Positions 9,234-18,091 of a DNA stretch of 64,000 bases are shown here, in pieces. A model generated the notes under the pieces. It ran no database searches. It was given only the letters and a program-made list of their open reading frames with translations, and was not told the origin of the DNA. The position numbers and the translations under genes were made by a program. This DNA is from Loktanella sp. 3ANDIMAR09 (lineage in GTDB: Bacteria; Pseudomonadota; Alphaproteobacteria; Rhodobacterales; Rhodobacteraceae): assembly GCF_001420005.1 (NCBI RefSeq), contig NZ_LJAK01000001.1:310001-374000 (forward strand), read 5' to 3'. The stretch's first letter is position 1. Each line of letters starts with the position of its first letter.

Positions 9234-10691
9234 ATGATTTCGACACTCCTTAAAATCGCGGTCTTTGTTGCCATTGTTCTGGGTCTGACCTGGGGCGCGG
9301 TGCGACTGTTGGACATGCAGGGCGGCGCGATCCTGTCGATCGGCGGATACGAGGTGGCATTGAGCGCGCTTCAGATGGTCGTCGCCTTGCTGGCGCTGGT
9401 CGTGCTGGTTTGGATCGGGCTGAAATTGATCAAGCTTTTGGTCGCGGTGTTCCGTTTCCTCAACGGTGATCAGACCGCGATTTCGCGCCATTTCGACCGC
9501 AACCGCGAACGCAAGGGGTTCGAGGCCCTGTCAGAAGGTCTGTTCGCACTGGCAGGCGGCGAAGGTCACCTGGCGATGGCCAAGGCCAAACGTGCGGACA
9601 AGTACCTGAACCGTCCCGACCTGACCACGCTTCTCAAGGCGCAGGCCGCCGAGATGACCGGTGACACCCGCACCGCCGAAGAAAGCTATCGCGCGCTGGT
9701 GGCCAAGGACGAAACCCGGTTTGTCGGTGTGCGCGGACTGATGCAGCAAAAGCTGGCGGCGGGCGATACCGAGACCGCCCTGGGGCTTGCCCGCAAGGCG
9801 TTCGAGATCAAACCACAGCACGAGGGGGTCCAGGACACCCTGCTAAAGCTGCAGGCCGAAAAGGCAGACTGGGCCGGTGCCCGCGAAACGCTGGGGGCCA
9901 AACTGAAATCGGGTGCGCTGCCGCGTGATGTGCACAAGCGCCGTGATGCCGTTCTTGCCCTGTCAGAGGCCAGAGACATCATGGACGAAGGTCAGGACAT
10001 GAAGGCGCGCGAAGCGGCGATCGAGGCCAACCGGCTGTCGCCCGATCTGGTGCCCGCCGCGATCATGGCCGCACGGGCGCATCTGGAAAAATCAGAGCCG
10101 CGCAAGGCCGCCAAGATCCTGACGAAAACCTGGGGCGTGACACCGCATCCCGATATCGCCGCGGCATTTGCCGAAATCGCGCCGGATGAAACACCGCAGG
10201 AACGTCTCAAACGCTTCCGTGCCCTGACCAAGCAGAAACCGGATCATCCTGAAACGCGGATGCTTTTGGCAGAACTGAATATCGCGGCAGAGGATTTTCC
10301 GGCTGCCAAGCGCGCCTTGGGCCATCTGGTGACCGACGATCCGACGGGGCGCAGCCTGACACTGATGGCCGCAATCGGACGCGGAGAAGGGTCCGACGAT
10401 GCGGTGGTGCGCGGTTGGCTGACACGTGCGCTGACGGCGCCGCGCGGTCCGCAGTGGATCTGCGACAATTGTCAGCATATCCACGCGTCCTGGGGGCCGG
10501 TCTGCGATAATTGCGCGGCCTTTGATACGCTGGCCTGGAAACGCCCGCCTGCAGGCGAGGTGGCCATGCCGACAGGCACGGAAATGCTGCCGCTGATCGT
10601 TGGTCAAAAGCCGGCAGAAGCCAATCAGGTCGCCGTCAGCGACGCAGAGGTGCTCGACCCGCTGCCTGCACCTGCCTCGGACAAAAAATAG
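9234..10691 (+). CDS. hemY: HemY-type TPR membrane protein (Orf52-like) with C-terminal zinc ribbon
   Basis: A 485-residue protein starting 12 nt after mic60. Two N-terminal membrane segments (TLLKIAVFVAIVLGLTWGAV and LQMVVALLALVVLVWIGL) are followed by tetratricopeptide-like helices from about residue 95 to 390, then a C-terminal pair of CxxC motifs, CDNCQHIH and CDNCAAFDTLAW, that look like a small zinc ribbon. HemY_N proteins have no proven catalytic role in haem synthesis; in alphaproteobacteria this gene is paired with mic60 and likely works in the same envelope process. The zinc ribbon resembles the rubredoxin-like tail of LapB and could regulate or bind a partner. Confidence 0.85.
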   Translation: MISTLLKIAVFVAIVLGLTWGAVRLLDMQGGAILSIGGYEVALSALQMVVALLALVVLVWIGLKLIKLLVAVFRFLNGDQTAISRHFDRNRERKGFEALSEGLFALAGGEGHLAMAKAKRADKYLNRPDLTTLLKAQAAEMTGDTRTAEESYRALVAKDETRFVGVRGLMQQKLAAGDTETALGLARKAFEIKPQHEGVQDTLLKLQAEKADWAGARETLGAKLKSGALPRDVHKRRDAVLALSEARDIMDEGQDMKAREAAIEANRLSPDLVPAAIMAARAHLEKSEPRKAAKILTKTWGVTPHPDIAAAFAEIAPDETPQERLKRFRALTKQKPDHPETRMLLAELNIAAEDFPAAKRALGHLVTDDPTGRSLTLMAAIGRGEGSDDAVVRGWLTRALTAPRGPQWICDNCQHIHASWGPVCDNCAAFDTLAWKRPPAGEVAMPTGTEMLPLIVGQKPAEANQVAVSDAEVLDPLPAPASDKK

Positions 10692-10710
10692 GTCTTTCCT
10701 GACCGCCCAT

Positions 10711-10730
10711 GGGGTGCTAGATCGCACCCC
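10711..10730. other. Short hairpin between hemY and tRNA-Thr
   Basis: A perfect 7-bp inverted repeat (GGGGTGC at 10711-10717, GCACCCC at 10724-10730) ends four nucleotides before the tRNA. No U-tract follows, so it may be a processing or pausing element rather than a terminator. Confidence 0.35.
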
Positions 10731-10734
10731 GGAT

Positions 10735-10810
10735 GCCGCATTAGCTCAGTCGGTAGAGCACATCATTCGTAATGATGGGGTCGGGGGTTCGAATCCCTCA
10801 TGCGGCACCA
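10735..10810 (+). tRNA. tRNA-Thr (CGT anticodon)
   Basis: A 76-nt cloverleaf with acceptor stem GCCGCAT / ATGCGGC, D-arm AGCTCAGTCGGTAGAGC, anticodon stem CATCA / TGATG around loop TTCGTAA (anticodon CGT, reading ACG), T-arm GGGGGTTCGAATCCCTC, discriminator A and an encoded CCA (10808-10810). It begins 43 nt after hemY. Confidence 0.97.
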
Positions 10811-10869
10811 CATCCCTGCATTTCAGATCGACCGCGCTGGTCTGTGACGGCCTTGGCGCTAATGGAACC

Positions 10870-13176
10870 TTAGCGAAATAGCTGTGCCGCCCATCTGACG
10901 GGCTGCGTCAGCCGCATGGATTTGCTGCGCATGACTGCGCTGTATCGGGCGCGCAGTCGGCTGATCGAACGGTCTTTTTCCTTTAGCGTGCGGCGCAACC
11001 TCGCAATTTCTTGCCGCAGGCGCTGTGGCTCGCCCCCTTCGATGCCACTGAAATAGGCCGCGACGATCAACTGATCCAGCAGGTCCGGCGGAATGCTTGC
11101 TGCGGTGTCGGCACAAGATTTCGCGGCCTCTTCGATCCAACGATCCCTTGGCAGGTCCAGACGCGCCGCCAGATCGGGGTCGCGGGCACTGTCGCAGAAT
11201 GACGTGACGATGCGCACGCGTTCCGCGGCAGAAAAGATCGGGGCGGCCGTGCCCAAGTCGGGGGCAAGCCGATAGAAGTCATGCAGAATGGTCTGCCGGT
11301 CGCGAATGTTCGGCACGAGGACGTTGACCAGTTCCGCCAACCGAAGGTGTTGATCATCGACGGATGGGTATATTGGGCCGTCGGTCAAAGACAGCCCGTC
11401 CGCGACATGCCCCAATCCGCAGATGTCCATAAACCCGACAACAGGGTTTTCGCCATTTGAAGTGGCTTGCTCAAGTGACGTAAGGCGCAGATGTTTGTCG
11501 CATGCCTTCTCGATGACAGCGACGAGATTGCCGAAATCCAACTGGCGTTCATTGTTCAGCAGATACTCGGATGGTGTGATGTTCCCGGTGTTCAATCCAG
11601 TGCTGACCAGTTCCCGGTAATAGCTCTCGAACCAGCGGTCGGGACGGCGATAAAACAAGACCGGTGTGACATCACCCAGCGATCCCATAGCGGCAACGAA
11701 TTGCTGGATGACGGCCTCGCGTCTGGATTGGTCGGCATTTGGCGCGCTCAGATTTTCGACTGAGAGGACAATGGTATTGCAACCAGTTGCATCGGCTTCG
11801 GCCGCGATTTGATCGACGTAAGCCAAATCGCCTGTCGTGATCGCGGACAGCAACCTGTCGTGGCCGGGCATGCCATGCAGGCGCGTCGCCGTATCGCTGC
11901 CGCGTGCGCCCAGACCAGCCTTGGGGAACAGCACTCCTTGTGTGGCCAGATAGTCCTTGTTTTGGTCCAGCTGGTACTGGATCGCGGTGGATGCTGTCTT
12001 GTGCAGACCGAAATGAACGATAACCCGGCGGTTACCGCGTTTCGGCTTGGGCGATTGCGCTGCCACGGCGTCGGCCTTGGATTGCACGATCCGGGACAAG
12101 ATGTTTTCGACCAAAGTCAGATTGCGGTCCAGCATCGCCGCATAGAGCGCCACCATGTCGTCCCGTGTCACCAGCATGCCCCCGGTTTTGACGCTGGTGA
12201 AACGACGATGGTCCGGTCCGAAATGGCGCCGGATTTCACGTTCGGTCGGCGCAATATCCCGGATCACCGCCAGGTAGCGATCCTGCAATTCGCGGCGCTG
12301 GTCGCTGCTCAAGTCGTCAGTCACACCGCGCAGAACCGAAGGCGACCCACGTGAAATGATTTCGAACCCTTGGCCCATCATTTCCATCAGCATAAAATCC
12401 CGTGAAATCGGGTTTGCAAAAGTGGACCATTTCCGCACAGATTTCTCGAAACTGGCAATGCGCATGTTGCGTGCGTCAAAATCAGGGCGGGTCGTCGTGA
12501 TCGAATTGGCGCGCCTGCGCCAGACGTGCGTCGGCTTTCCCATGATTGCGATACTTTTTGCCGCCAGCAGGGCGTCGATGACGAATAACCGATCTTCGAA
12601 TTTTCTCTGTGTAGGATCAAACCTCAGATTGTGCCGTGAAATCAGGTCAGCTCGGTAGATGAAACTCCAGCAAAATGGGGCATCGAAACTGGCCTTGATG
12701 GCCGCGTTGCCATGGAACGTTCCTGCATTGTCCGGACCAAATGTCTTGCGTTCCTGTTCCAAGACATGACCGGACAGCCTGTTCAAACTGGTTTGTATTG
12801 TTTGCCCGTGTGTCATGTCTGCGCCGCTGGCGATTGCATGGTCCAGCATCTGGCGCAGACCCAGATGCGTATAAAAATCGTCGGCGTCCAGAAATGCGAT
12901 GTATCTGCCACGGGCGGCATCCAGCCCAAGGTTCCGCGCGCTGGGCAGGCCTGAATTGCACGCGGCATGGATGACCCGCACGAAACCCGGCAGGTTCAAA
13001 CCATCAAAAAAAGCCTGATCAAAGTGATCGGGATTGTCGTTGACGACGATCACCTCAATCCCTTTGATGTCCTGAGCGACGATGGATTTGATCGTTGTCG
13101 GCAGAAAAACGACCTCGTCGTAAAATGGAATGATGACGGACAGGACAGGCTGAGCGGCATCGCGGTGCATCAGCAT
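10870..13176 (-). CDS. GT2 glycosyltransferase fused to a sulfotransferase-like domain
   Basis: A 768-residue two-domain protein. The N-terminal half is a GT-A family 2 glycosyltransferase: SVIIPFYDEV at the start, VIVVNDNP, SARNLGLDAARG and the DxD region FLDADDF near residue 97. From about residue 385 a sulfotransferase-like domain follows, with a PAPS phosphate-binding loop FGLHKTASTAIQ and a later FYRRPDRWFESYYRE that fits the 3'-phosphate site. The last 50 residues are basic and coiled-coil-like (LRQEIARLRRTLKEKDRS). It likely makes or decorates a sulfated surface glycan. The start at 13176 is chosen from AAGGAG six nt upstream; the frame opens 90 nt earlier without a good site. Confidence 0.82.
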   Translation of the reverse strand: MLMHRDAAQPVLSVIIPFYDEVVFLPTTIKSIVAQDIKGIEVIVVNDNPDHFDQAFFDGLNLPGFVRVIHAACNSGLPSARNLGLDAARGRYIAFLDADDFYTHLGLRQMLDHAIASGADMTHGQTIQTSLNRLSGHVLEQERKTFGPDNAGTFHGNAAIKASFDAPFCWSFIYRADLISRHNLRFDPTQRKFEDRLFVIDALLAAKSIAIMGKPTHVWRRRANSITTTRPDFDARNMRIASFEKSVRKWSTFANPISRDFMLMEMMGQGFEIISRGSPSVLRGVTDDLSSDQRRELQDRYLAVIRDIAPTEREIRRHFGPDHRRFTSVKTGGMLVTRDDMVALYAAMLDRNLTLVENILSRIVQSKADAVAAQSPKPKRGNRRVIVHFGLHKTASTAIQYQLDQNKDYLATQGVLFPKAGLGARGSDTATRLHGMPGHDRLLSAITTGDLAYVDQIAAEADATGCNTIVLSVENLSAPNADQSRREAVIQQFVAAMGSLGDVTPVLFYRRPDRWFESYYRELVSTGLNTGNITPSEYLLNNERQLDFGNLVAVIEKACDKHLRLTSLEQATSNGENPVVGFMDICGLGHVADGLSLTDGPIYPSVDDQHLRLAELVNVLVPNIRDRQTILHDFYRLAPDLGTAAPIFSAAERVRIVTSFCDSARDPDLAARLDLPRDRWIEEAAKSCADTAASIPPDLLDQLIVAAYFSGIEGGEPQRLRQEIARLRRTLKEKDRSISRLRARYSAVMRSKSMRLTQPVRWAAQLFR

Positions 13177-13360
13177 GGACAGCTCCTTTGCATGCGCGGC
13201 ATTTGACAGACATGTCCGGAATAACGACCCGCCCGCAAAAATGAAAGCGACGGCAAATTGCATCACGCCATGCGGGTTGCTGCCGATCTGTGCAGATTGC
13301 TATCGCATAACCGCGGTCTTGTGCTCTAAGAGGTCGGCAGAACCAGCAGGAGCCTTGCGG

Positions 13361-14005
13361 ATGCGTCGGACTGTCATTTCATTCTTGGTGTTCATGTCTG
13401 CCACGCCCACGATCGCGGAAACCTACGCGATGATGCTGGGAAACAGGCAGATCGGGACGCTGGAAACCAATGGGGCCAGCCTGCAATCAACGCTGAACAA
13501 CACGCCGCTGGGTGTGGCTGACGGCACGTTTCAGGCGTCGGTGACCAGGGTGCAACTGCCCGACGGCAGTATCGCCGAGCAGTATCTGGGCGTGAACCGC
13601 GGCGGCAAGACGCGCGATATTTCTGTCATCCGCCAGAATGGCCGCGTGGCTGATGTGACAGTGGTCCCTGCCAATGACGCCACTGATCTGAGCGCACCTG
13701 ACACTGTGCCTGCGGATGTTCTATTCCCGTCAGAGCTGTTTGCCCGGCTGGAACGGGCCGGTGGTTGTCCTGCCCCGCTACAGATGTATGACGGGCGCCG
13801 TCTGGTGGCGATTTCCACGGCCAGCACCGCGACCGAAAACGGCCAGACGGTCTGCGACATGGATTACCGCGTCGCGGCTGGCAAAGGGCATTTGTCACCA
13901 TTCAACTTTAAATCGCTGAACATGCAGCTGGCCTATGCGGACGGCGCATTAGCCCGGGTGACTGTGTCGGCAGGTGGGTTCGACGTGTCGATGCTCCGGC
14001 AGTAG
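13361..14005 (+). CDS. Exported protein of unknown function (signal peptide)
   Basis: A 214-residue protein with a signal peptide (MRRTVISFLVFMSATPTIA, likely cut before ETYAMM). The mature part is beta-rich, with Cys residues in GGCPAPLQMYDGRR and TVCDMDYRVAAGKGH that could pair in the periplasm. The repeated layout (glycine-linked strands, a final YADGALARVTVSAGG) suggests a small beta-barrel or lipocalin-like fold, similar to DUF6134/DUF3108-type proteins, but I do not recognise it firmly. ATG 13361 follows AGGAG at 13348-13352. Its stop directly abuts the stop of the ASCH gene on the other strand. Confidence 0.75.
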   Translation: MRRTVISFLVFMSATPTIAETYAMMLGNRQIGTLETNGASLQSTLNNTPLGVADGTFQASVTRVQLPDGSIAEQYLGVNRGGKTRDISVIRQNGRVADVTVVPANDATDLSAPDTVPADVLFPSELFARLERAGGCPAPLQMYDGRRLVAISTASTATENGQTVCDMDYRVAAGKGHLSPFNFKSLNMQLAYADGALARVTVSAGGFDVSMLRQ

Positions 14006-14449
14006 TTACAGGCTGCGGCCGTCCAGATCCTCGACCAGTTCAAAGAACTCAAACACCAGCGGCATGTCGTCGGACCAACCACCGTTGCGCTTGAAATAAT
14101 GGGTCTTTTCCGCGCGCCAGCCGTCTAGGGTGTAGCTGCTGCTCTCGGCCTCGGCCATGTCCAGCGTCACGTCGCAGAACCGCACGTGTTCGACCCGTGT
14201 GGTGCGCAGAACCAGCGCGGGGGAGCCGCCCCAGTTCGCCGCAATGTCGCAACGCCCCACGACGGGCATGGCGTCGGGGTCGTCCTTGAAGTCGCGGAAG
14301 GGGGCGCAATTCGCCGATTTCTCGCCGCGCCGGACAAGATCGATCTGCTGCTGGCATTCCGCCTTGGAATTGCCGAATCGAAACGTGCCCGCACCGGGAT
14401 AAATGTCGTTGAGGTCGACAATGGCGTCGTAGTCGTCGTCGCTGGTCAT
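14006..14449 (-). CDS. ASCH domain-containing protein
   Basis: A 147-residue protein matching the ASCH (PUA-like) layout: FRFGNSKAECQQQIDLVRRGEKSANC, then MPVVGRCDIAANWGGSPALVLRTTRVEHVRFCDV, which is the ligand-pocket strand pair of the family, and a C-terminal MPLVFEFFELVED. ASCH proteins bind RNA or nucleosides; some hydrolyse N4-acetylcytidine, others cut RNA, so the activity here is open. It is the third gene after pheS on this strand, separated from it by the low-GC insert gene and 46 bp. Confidence 0.78.
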   Translation of the reverse strand: MTSDDDYDAIVDLNDIYPGAGTFRFGNSKAECQQQIDLVRRGEKSANCAPFRDFKDDPDAMPVVGRCDIAANWGGSPALVLRTTRVEHVRFCDVTLDMAEAESSSYTLDGWRAEKTHYFKRNGGWSDDMPLVFEFFELVEDLDGRSL

Positions 14450-14495
14450 ATAAAGTTCCTGAAACTGAATCTTGAGTGTACGTTCTATTAGCCAG

Positions 14496-14891
14496 TTACG
14501 TACTTGGCCCTAGGATCCATGCGGTAATAACAGCGATTGTTACCGACACGACAATCGTAATCATGTTCTGCTTCAACACTTCAAGTTGTCGCTTAATCCA
14601 GCTTGACCGATGTTCACAAAGGAACGCTGCTCCTTTCGGAGTGAGCTTAAAATCGAAGAGCAGATCGTTTAATGGACTTCGAGCCAAGATTAGCCCTTCA
14701 TCAAGCATTAATTGCAGATAAAAGTCGCGTGCAGCCTCGTCTATTGGAAGCTTTGCATTTGGTGTTCTTATGTCACCGTCAGCAATTATTCCATCTTTTT
14801 CGTAAAACACTCTACCGTGACGATCCGCGTGCTTCAGCGAAAACCTAAGCAGCTTGAGAACATTTTGCTCAATTACGGCAGCTGAAATCAC
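14496..14891 (-). CDS. Small membrane-tethered winged-helix-like protein, low GC
   Basis: A 131-residue protein starting at GTG 14891, whose GTGA overlaps the pheS stop by 4 nt. The N-terminal 95 residues look helical with a winged-helix end: [15 protein letters not shown] resembles the wing of transcription-factor-like domains. A C-terminal segment ([19 protein letters not shown]) is hydrophobic enough to span the membrane. I do not recognise a family. The DNA is visibly AT-richer than its neighbours and uses A/T-ending codons, which suggests acquisition. It is inserted where pheT is often found in relatives, but it is not related to pheT. Confidence 0.7.
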   Translation of the reverse strand: MISAAVIEQNVLKLLRFSLKHADRHGRVFYEKDGIIADGDIRTPNAKLPIDEAARDFYLQLMLDEGLILARSPLNDLLFDFKLTPKGAAFLCEHRSSWIKRQLEVLKQNMITIVVSVTIAVITAWILGPST

Positions 14892-15961
14892 CGCGATAAC
14901 CCGCCCCGCAGGGTCGGCACGTCCAGCGCGCTGAACCCGTAGTGGCGCAGCCAGCGCAGGTCGGAATCGAAGAACGCGCGCAGGTCGGGGATGCCGTATT
15001 TCAGCATCGCGATGCGGTCGATGCCCATGCCGAATGCAAAGCCCTGCCACTGTGCCGGATCGACGCCAGCGGCCTGCAGCACCTTGGGGTGGACCATGCC
15101 GGAGCCGAGGATTTCAAGCCAATCGTCGCCCTCGCCGACCTTGAGCGTGCCGCCTTCCCATGAACAGCGGATATCGACCTCTGCCGAGGGTTCGGTGAAA
15201 GGAAAGTGCGAGGCGCGGAAGCGAATATCGACGTTATCCACCTCGAAATAGGCCTTTACGAATTCTTCGAGCACCCATTTCAGGTTCGCCATCGAGATGT
15301 CGCGGTCGATGGCGAGGCCTTCGATCTGGTGGAACATCGGTGTGTGCGTTTGATCATAGTCGGCGCGGTACACGCGGCCGGGGCAGATGATGCGTGTGGG
15401 GGCGCCAGATGCCTCCATGCTGCGGATCTGCACGGGGCTGGTGTGGGTGCGCAGCACGGCGGGGGGGCGATTGTCGCCTTCGGCGCGGGACATATAGAAT
15501 GTGTCCATCTCGGCACGCGCCGGGTGATGGCCGGGGATGTTCAGCGCGTCAAAGTTATACCAGTCGGATTCGATCTGCGGACCTTCGGCGACGGCGAAAC
15601 CCATATCTGCGAAAATCGCGGTGACCTCTTCGGTGACCTGGCTGATGGGGTGGATGGTGCCCTTGCGCTGGTGCCGGGTGGGCAGCGTCACATCCAGCCA
15701 TTCGGTCTGTAGCCGGGCGTTCAAGGCCGCATCGCTGAGGGCGGCCTTTTTCGCGATGAGGGCGCTGTTGATTTCGTCCTTGAGGGCGTTGAGCGCGGGA
15801 CCTGCCGTCTGGCGTTCCTCTGGCGTCATCTTGCCCAGTTCGCGCATCTGAAGGCTGATTTCACCCTTTTTGCCAAGCGCCTGCACGCGCAATGCTTCGA
15901 GCGTGGATTCGTCGCCTGCACCGGAAATCAGCTCCAGGTATTTCGCTTTCAGATCGGTCAT
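14888..15961 (-). CDS. pheS: Phenylalanine--tRNA ligase, alpha subunit
   Basis: A 357-residue class II synthetase subunit that, with PheT, charges tRNA-Phe. Landmarks: N-terminal coiled coil ([17 protein letters not shown]), motif 1 region [31 protein letters not shown], motif 2 [33 protein letters not shown] and motif 3 [18 protein letters not shown]. The start ATG 15961 follows AAGGA. The next gene downstream is the low-GC small gene instead of pheT, so pheT must lie elsewhere in the genome. Upstream, a Hint-domain gene separates pheS from rpmI-rplT. Confidence 0.97.
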   Translation of the reverse strand: MTDLKAKYLELISGAGDESTLEALRVQALGKKGEISLQMRELGKMTPEERQTAGPALNALKDEINSALIAKKAALSDAALNARLQTEWLDVTLPTRHQRKGTIHPISQVTEEVTAIFADMGFAVAEGPQIESDWYNFDALNIPGHHPARAEMDTFYMSRAEGDNRPPAVLRTHTSPVQIRSMEASGAPTRIICPGRVYRADYDQTHTPMFHQIEGLAIDRDISMANLKWVLEEFVKAYFEVDNVDIRFRASHFPFTEPSAEVDIRCSWEGGTLKVGEGDDWLEILGSGMVHPKVLQAAGVDPAQWQGFAFGMGIDRIAMLKYGIPDLRAFFDSDLRWLRHYGFSALDVPTLRGGLSR

Positions 15962-16052
15962 GTTCGGTCCTTCCGGTGGTGGGCCTGTGCTATATCCTGC
16001 CAAGGCATGACGCAAGGTGGCCGAAAATCACCGGTTGGAGATTGTGGTCGGG

Positions 16053-17162
16053 CTAGCGCGTCGGCGGTTTGGATGTTTCCATGTACCGACTTGACTTGAT
16101 CTTGTGCAGCGCGCGGGGCCTCGCGTCGGTCGGACGCTTGGGGGTTGGTTTGCACTTGGGTGGGCCTGCCAGAATGTTGCACAAGACGCGCCCCTCGAAG
16201 GCGCGCAGGGTCGGCAGGCTTGTCTGGTAATCTGTGGGCGCCAGGTCGCTGGACCGAAGTTGCGGAAAAACCAATGCGATCTCTTGGCGGAGTGCGGGAC
16301 GCATGCTGGTGGACAAAAGATCACCCAGAAACAGGCTTTCGGCTTCGACACCGTTGGCCAACAGGGTGATGTGCTCTTTGCACAGGATGTGGTGATAGGT
16401 CACTGTGGTGAGGTCGGTTGCAAAGCTGGCCATGTAGCCGACCAGTGAAACGGCAGGAACGAAACAATCGACATGGCCGTACAACACTTCGGTTGCGGGA
16501 TGGCGGATAGCGACGCGGTGTTGTTGCGATACGATCAGGTCACGAAAGGGGGCCCTGCCAGCCATCGCCTCGCTGCTGATCCGTACGGGCACCAGTTTTT
16601 GGTAATGCGCCTCACACAGGGCGTCGAGGTGAATGGTTTTGGCACCTGCCCACAGCACCGTGTGGTTTCTGCCCTGTGTATCCAGAACGGTGTCGCCGGG
16701 CTGAATGTCCTCGATCGCCCGGTTGCCGCTGGGCGTGGTAATCCGCGTGCCCGCAAGAAAGCAGGGCACAAAGTCAGGCAGGATAAGGTCGGCATCCGGG
16801 TCGATGTTGAACGACACATTGATCAGGGAAAGTGGCGGCAACCCTTCAGGGACATAGAAATAGATTTGTTCATCGACTTCGAATATCGAAATGGGCCGCG
16901 GAAAGAGTTCGATCCCCAGCACGCTGATCAATGAGACACTGCCGCTGCCGATGTAATTGATCGTCGATTCCTCGGTCGATCCGTCCAAGAGAAATCGCGC
17001 GATGCCATTATCTGCGGAATTCAGGATGCCGTCGGCATCGTTGATGGTTGCGCCCAGTGGCGATCCGACCCCGTTCAGGACGTTGATGTTGGTAATACCG
17101 CCAAGGTTGAGTGATGCCAGTGTCCCGTTGTAGGGACGTACGGTGATTGCAGAAGCACCCAT
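16053..17162 (-). CDS. Hint-domain (Hedgehog/intein-type) protein
   Basis: A 369-residue protein. The first 130 residues are beta-rich and end with ADLILPDFVPCFLAGTRITT: the Cys after VP starts a Hint module with the usual blocks (GNRAIEDIQPGDTVLD, VLWAG, QHRVAIRHP and a late YHHILCKEHITLLANGVEAESL). Hint_2-type proteins are abundant in roseobacters and are thought to self-process, often as secreted or surface proteins; here the N-terminal part would be the released or anchored partner. I chose ATG 17162 because AAGGAG lies 7 nt upstream; a second ATG 6 nt earlier is too close to it. The last 30 residues are Lys/Arg/Pro-rich. It lies between pheS and rplT behind an AT-rich spacer. Confidence 0.85.
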   Translation of the reverse strand: MGASAITVRPYNGTLASLNLGGITNINVLNGVGSPLGATINDADGILNSADNGIARFLLDGSTEESTINYIGSGSVSLISVLGIELFPRPISIFEVDEQIYFYVPEGLPPLSLINVSFNIDPDADLILPDFVPCFLAGTRITTPSGNRAIEDIQPGDTVLDTQGRNHTVLWAGAKTIHLDALCEAHYQKLVPVRISSEAMAGRAPFRDLIVSQQHRVAIRHPATEVLYGHVDCFVPAVSLVGYMASFATDLTTVTYHHILCKEHITLLANGVEAESLFLGDLLSTSMRPALRQEIALVFPQLRSSDLAPTDYQTSLPTLRAFEGRVLCNILAGPPKCKPTPKRPTDARPRALHKIKSSRYMETSKPPTR

Positions 17163-17454
17163 GACCATTCTCCTTACAATGTCGCTGAACACGACCCAAG
17201 GAAAGTCTAGCGCGCTTGGGGCAAGGTCTGTCCAGACACAACCTTGACGCGATTAGTCCACAAATTTGAACTAGTCGTAAAAACCTTTACGTTACGGAAG
17301 GTTAAGTAATTGTTTCCCAAATGGAAACTGATCACGAATTGTCGATGACAATCCACTGCCTCAAATTAGTGCAAAAAAGAGCGTGTTTTCCCGTCGCGAC
17401 AGAGGGAAAACGAATCCTTTTGAGAATATTCATCATTCAAAATCGGGTATCAAA
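17163..17454. other. AT-rich gene-free spacer with several inverted repeats
   Basis: No supported gene is present here. The stretch is clearly AT-richer than the rest and holds at least three perfect short inverted repeats: AACCTT/AAGGTT around 17282-17303, GTTTCC (17312-17317) with GGAAAC (17323-17328), and GTTTTCCC (17385-17392) with GGGAAAAC (17404-17411) enclosing GTCGCGAC. It is the upstream region of the Hint gene and probably carries its promoter and regulator sites. Confidence 0.5.
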
Positions 17455-17489
17455 AACGAACAAAGCCGCCCCGATCTGGGGCGGCTTTG
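17455..17489 (-). terminator. Terminator of the rpmI-rplT operon
   Basis: A perfect 12-bp stem (17461-17472 with 17478-17489, GGGGCGGCTTTG on the minus strand) with loop GATCT equivalents, 23 nt after the rplT stop. On the minus strand it is followed by TTCGTTTTTG. Confidence 0.8.
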
Positions 17490-17512
17490 CTGATTGTATC
17501 GGATGCTCCGGC

Positions 17513-17875
17513 TCAGGCGGCCAGTGCGTCCTTTGCTTTGTTCACGATCGCCTCGAATGCCTGCGGCTCGTTCACGGCCAGGTCGGCCAGAACCTTGCGG
17601 TCGACTTCGATGCCGGCCAGCGACAGGCCGTTGATGAACCGCGAGTAGGTCATCTGTTCGTCGATCGCGCGCACACCGGCGTTGATACGCTGGATCCACA
17701 GGCTGCGGAAATTGCGCTTGCGGTTGTGACGGTCGCGGGTTGCATACTGCTGCGCCTTGTCGACGGCCTGCGTCGCGACCTTGAAGGTCGTGGAACGGCG
17801 GTCGTAGTAACCCTTGGCTTTATCAAGGATCTTTTTGTGGCGACGGTGGGTGACGGGTCCGGATTTAACGCGCAT
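17513..17875 (-). CDS. rplT: 50S ribosomal protein L20 (bL20)
   Basis: A 120-residue bL20: [24 protein letters not shown] is replaced only slightly from the standard N-terminus, and it contains [20 protein letters not shown] and the C-terminal [16 protein letters not shown]. It binds 23S rRNA early in large-subunit assembly. It begins 15 nt after rpmI with AGGAGG upstream and ends in the operon terminator. infC is not adjacent. Confidence 0.98.
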   Translation of the reverse strand: MRVKSGPVTHRRHKKILDKAKGYYDRRSTTFKVATQAVDKAQQYATRDRHNRKRNFRSLWIQRINAGVRAIDEQMTYSRFINGLSLAGIEVDRKVLADLAVNEPQAFEAIVNKAKDALAA

Positions 17876-17890
17876 GGTTGGTCCTCCTGA

Positions 17891-18091
17891 TCAGCGTGCG
17901 TAGGGCATCATCGGCTTGATGATCTTCTCATCAGCCTTTGCGAGAACCGTGGTGCCACGGGCGTCGCGGATGAACTTCGTGCTTCGCTTGATCATGCCGT
18001 GGCGCTTGCCGGCCTGACCTGCCTTGATCCGGCCAGAGGCCGTGATCTTGAACCGCTTCTTGCAGCTCGATTTCGTCTTCATCTTCGGCAT
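17891..18091 (-). CDS. rpmI: 50S ribosomal protein L35 (bL35)
   Basis: A 66-residue bL35 with [20 protein letters not shown], the [10 protein letters not shown] loop and a C-terminal [15 protein letters not shown] chose the ATG at 18091 because AAGGAG lies six nt upstream; the earlier in-frame ATG at 18097 sits on the ribosome site. First gene of rpmI-rplT. Its leader carries a 9-bp direct repeat (GGACGCGCG at 18115-18123 and 18145-18153). Confidence 0.97.
   Translation of the reverse strand: MPKMKTKSSCKKRFKITASGRIKAGQAGKRHGMIKRSTKFIRDARGTTVLAKADEKIIKPMMPYAR

Noticed and set aside
10711-10730. Terminator of hemY
   Set aside because: Hairpin has no U-tract and sits four nt before the tRNA; read-through into tRNA-Thr is as likely.
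17321-17890. Plus-strand open frame across the AT-rich spacer and rplT
   Set aside because: Most of it is antisense to rplT, and the front part lacks a ribosome site and codon bias.
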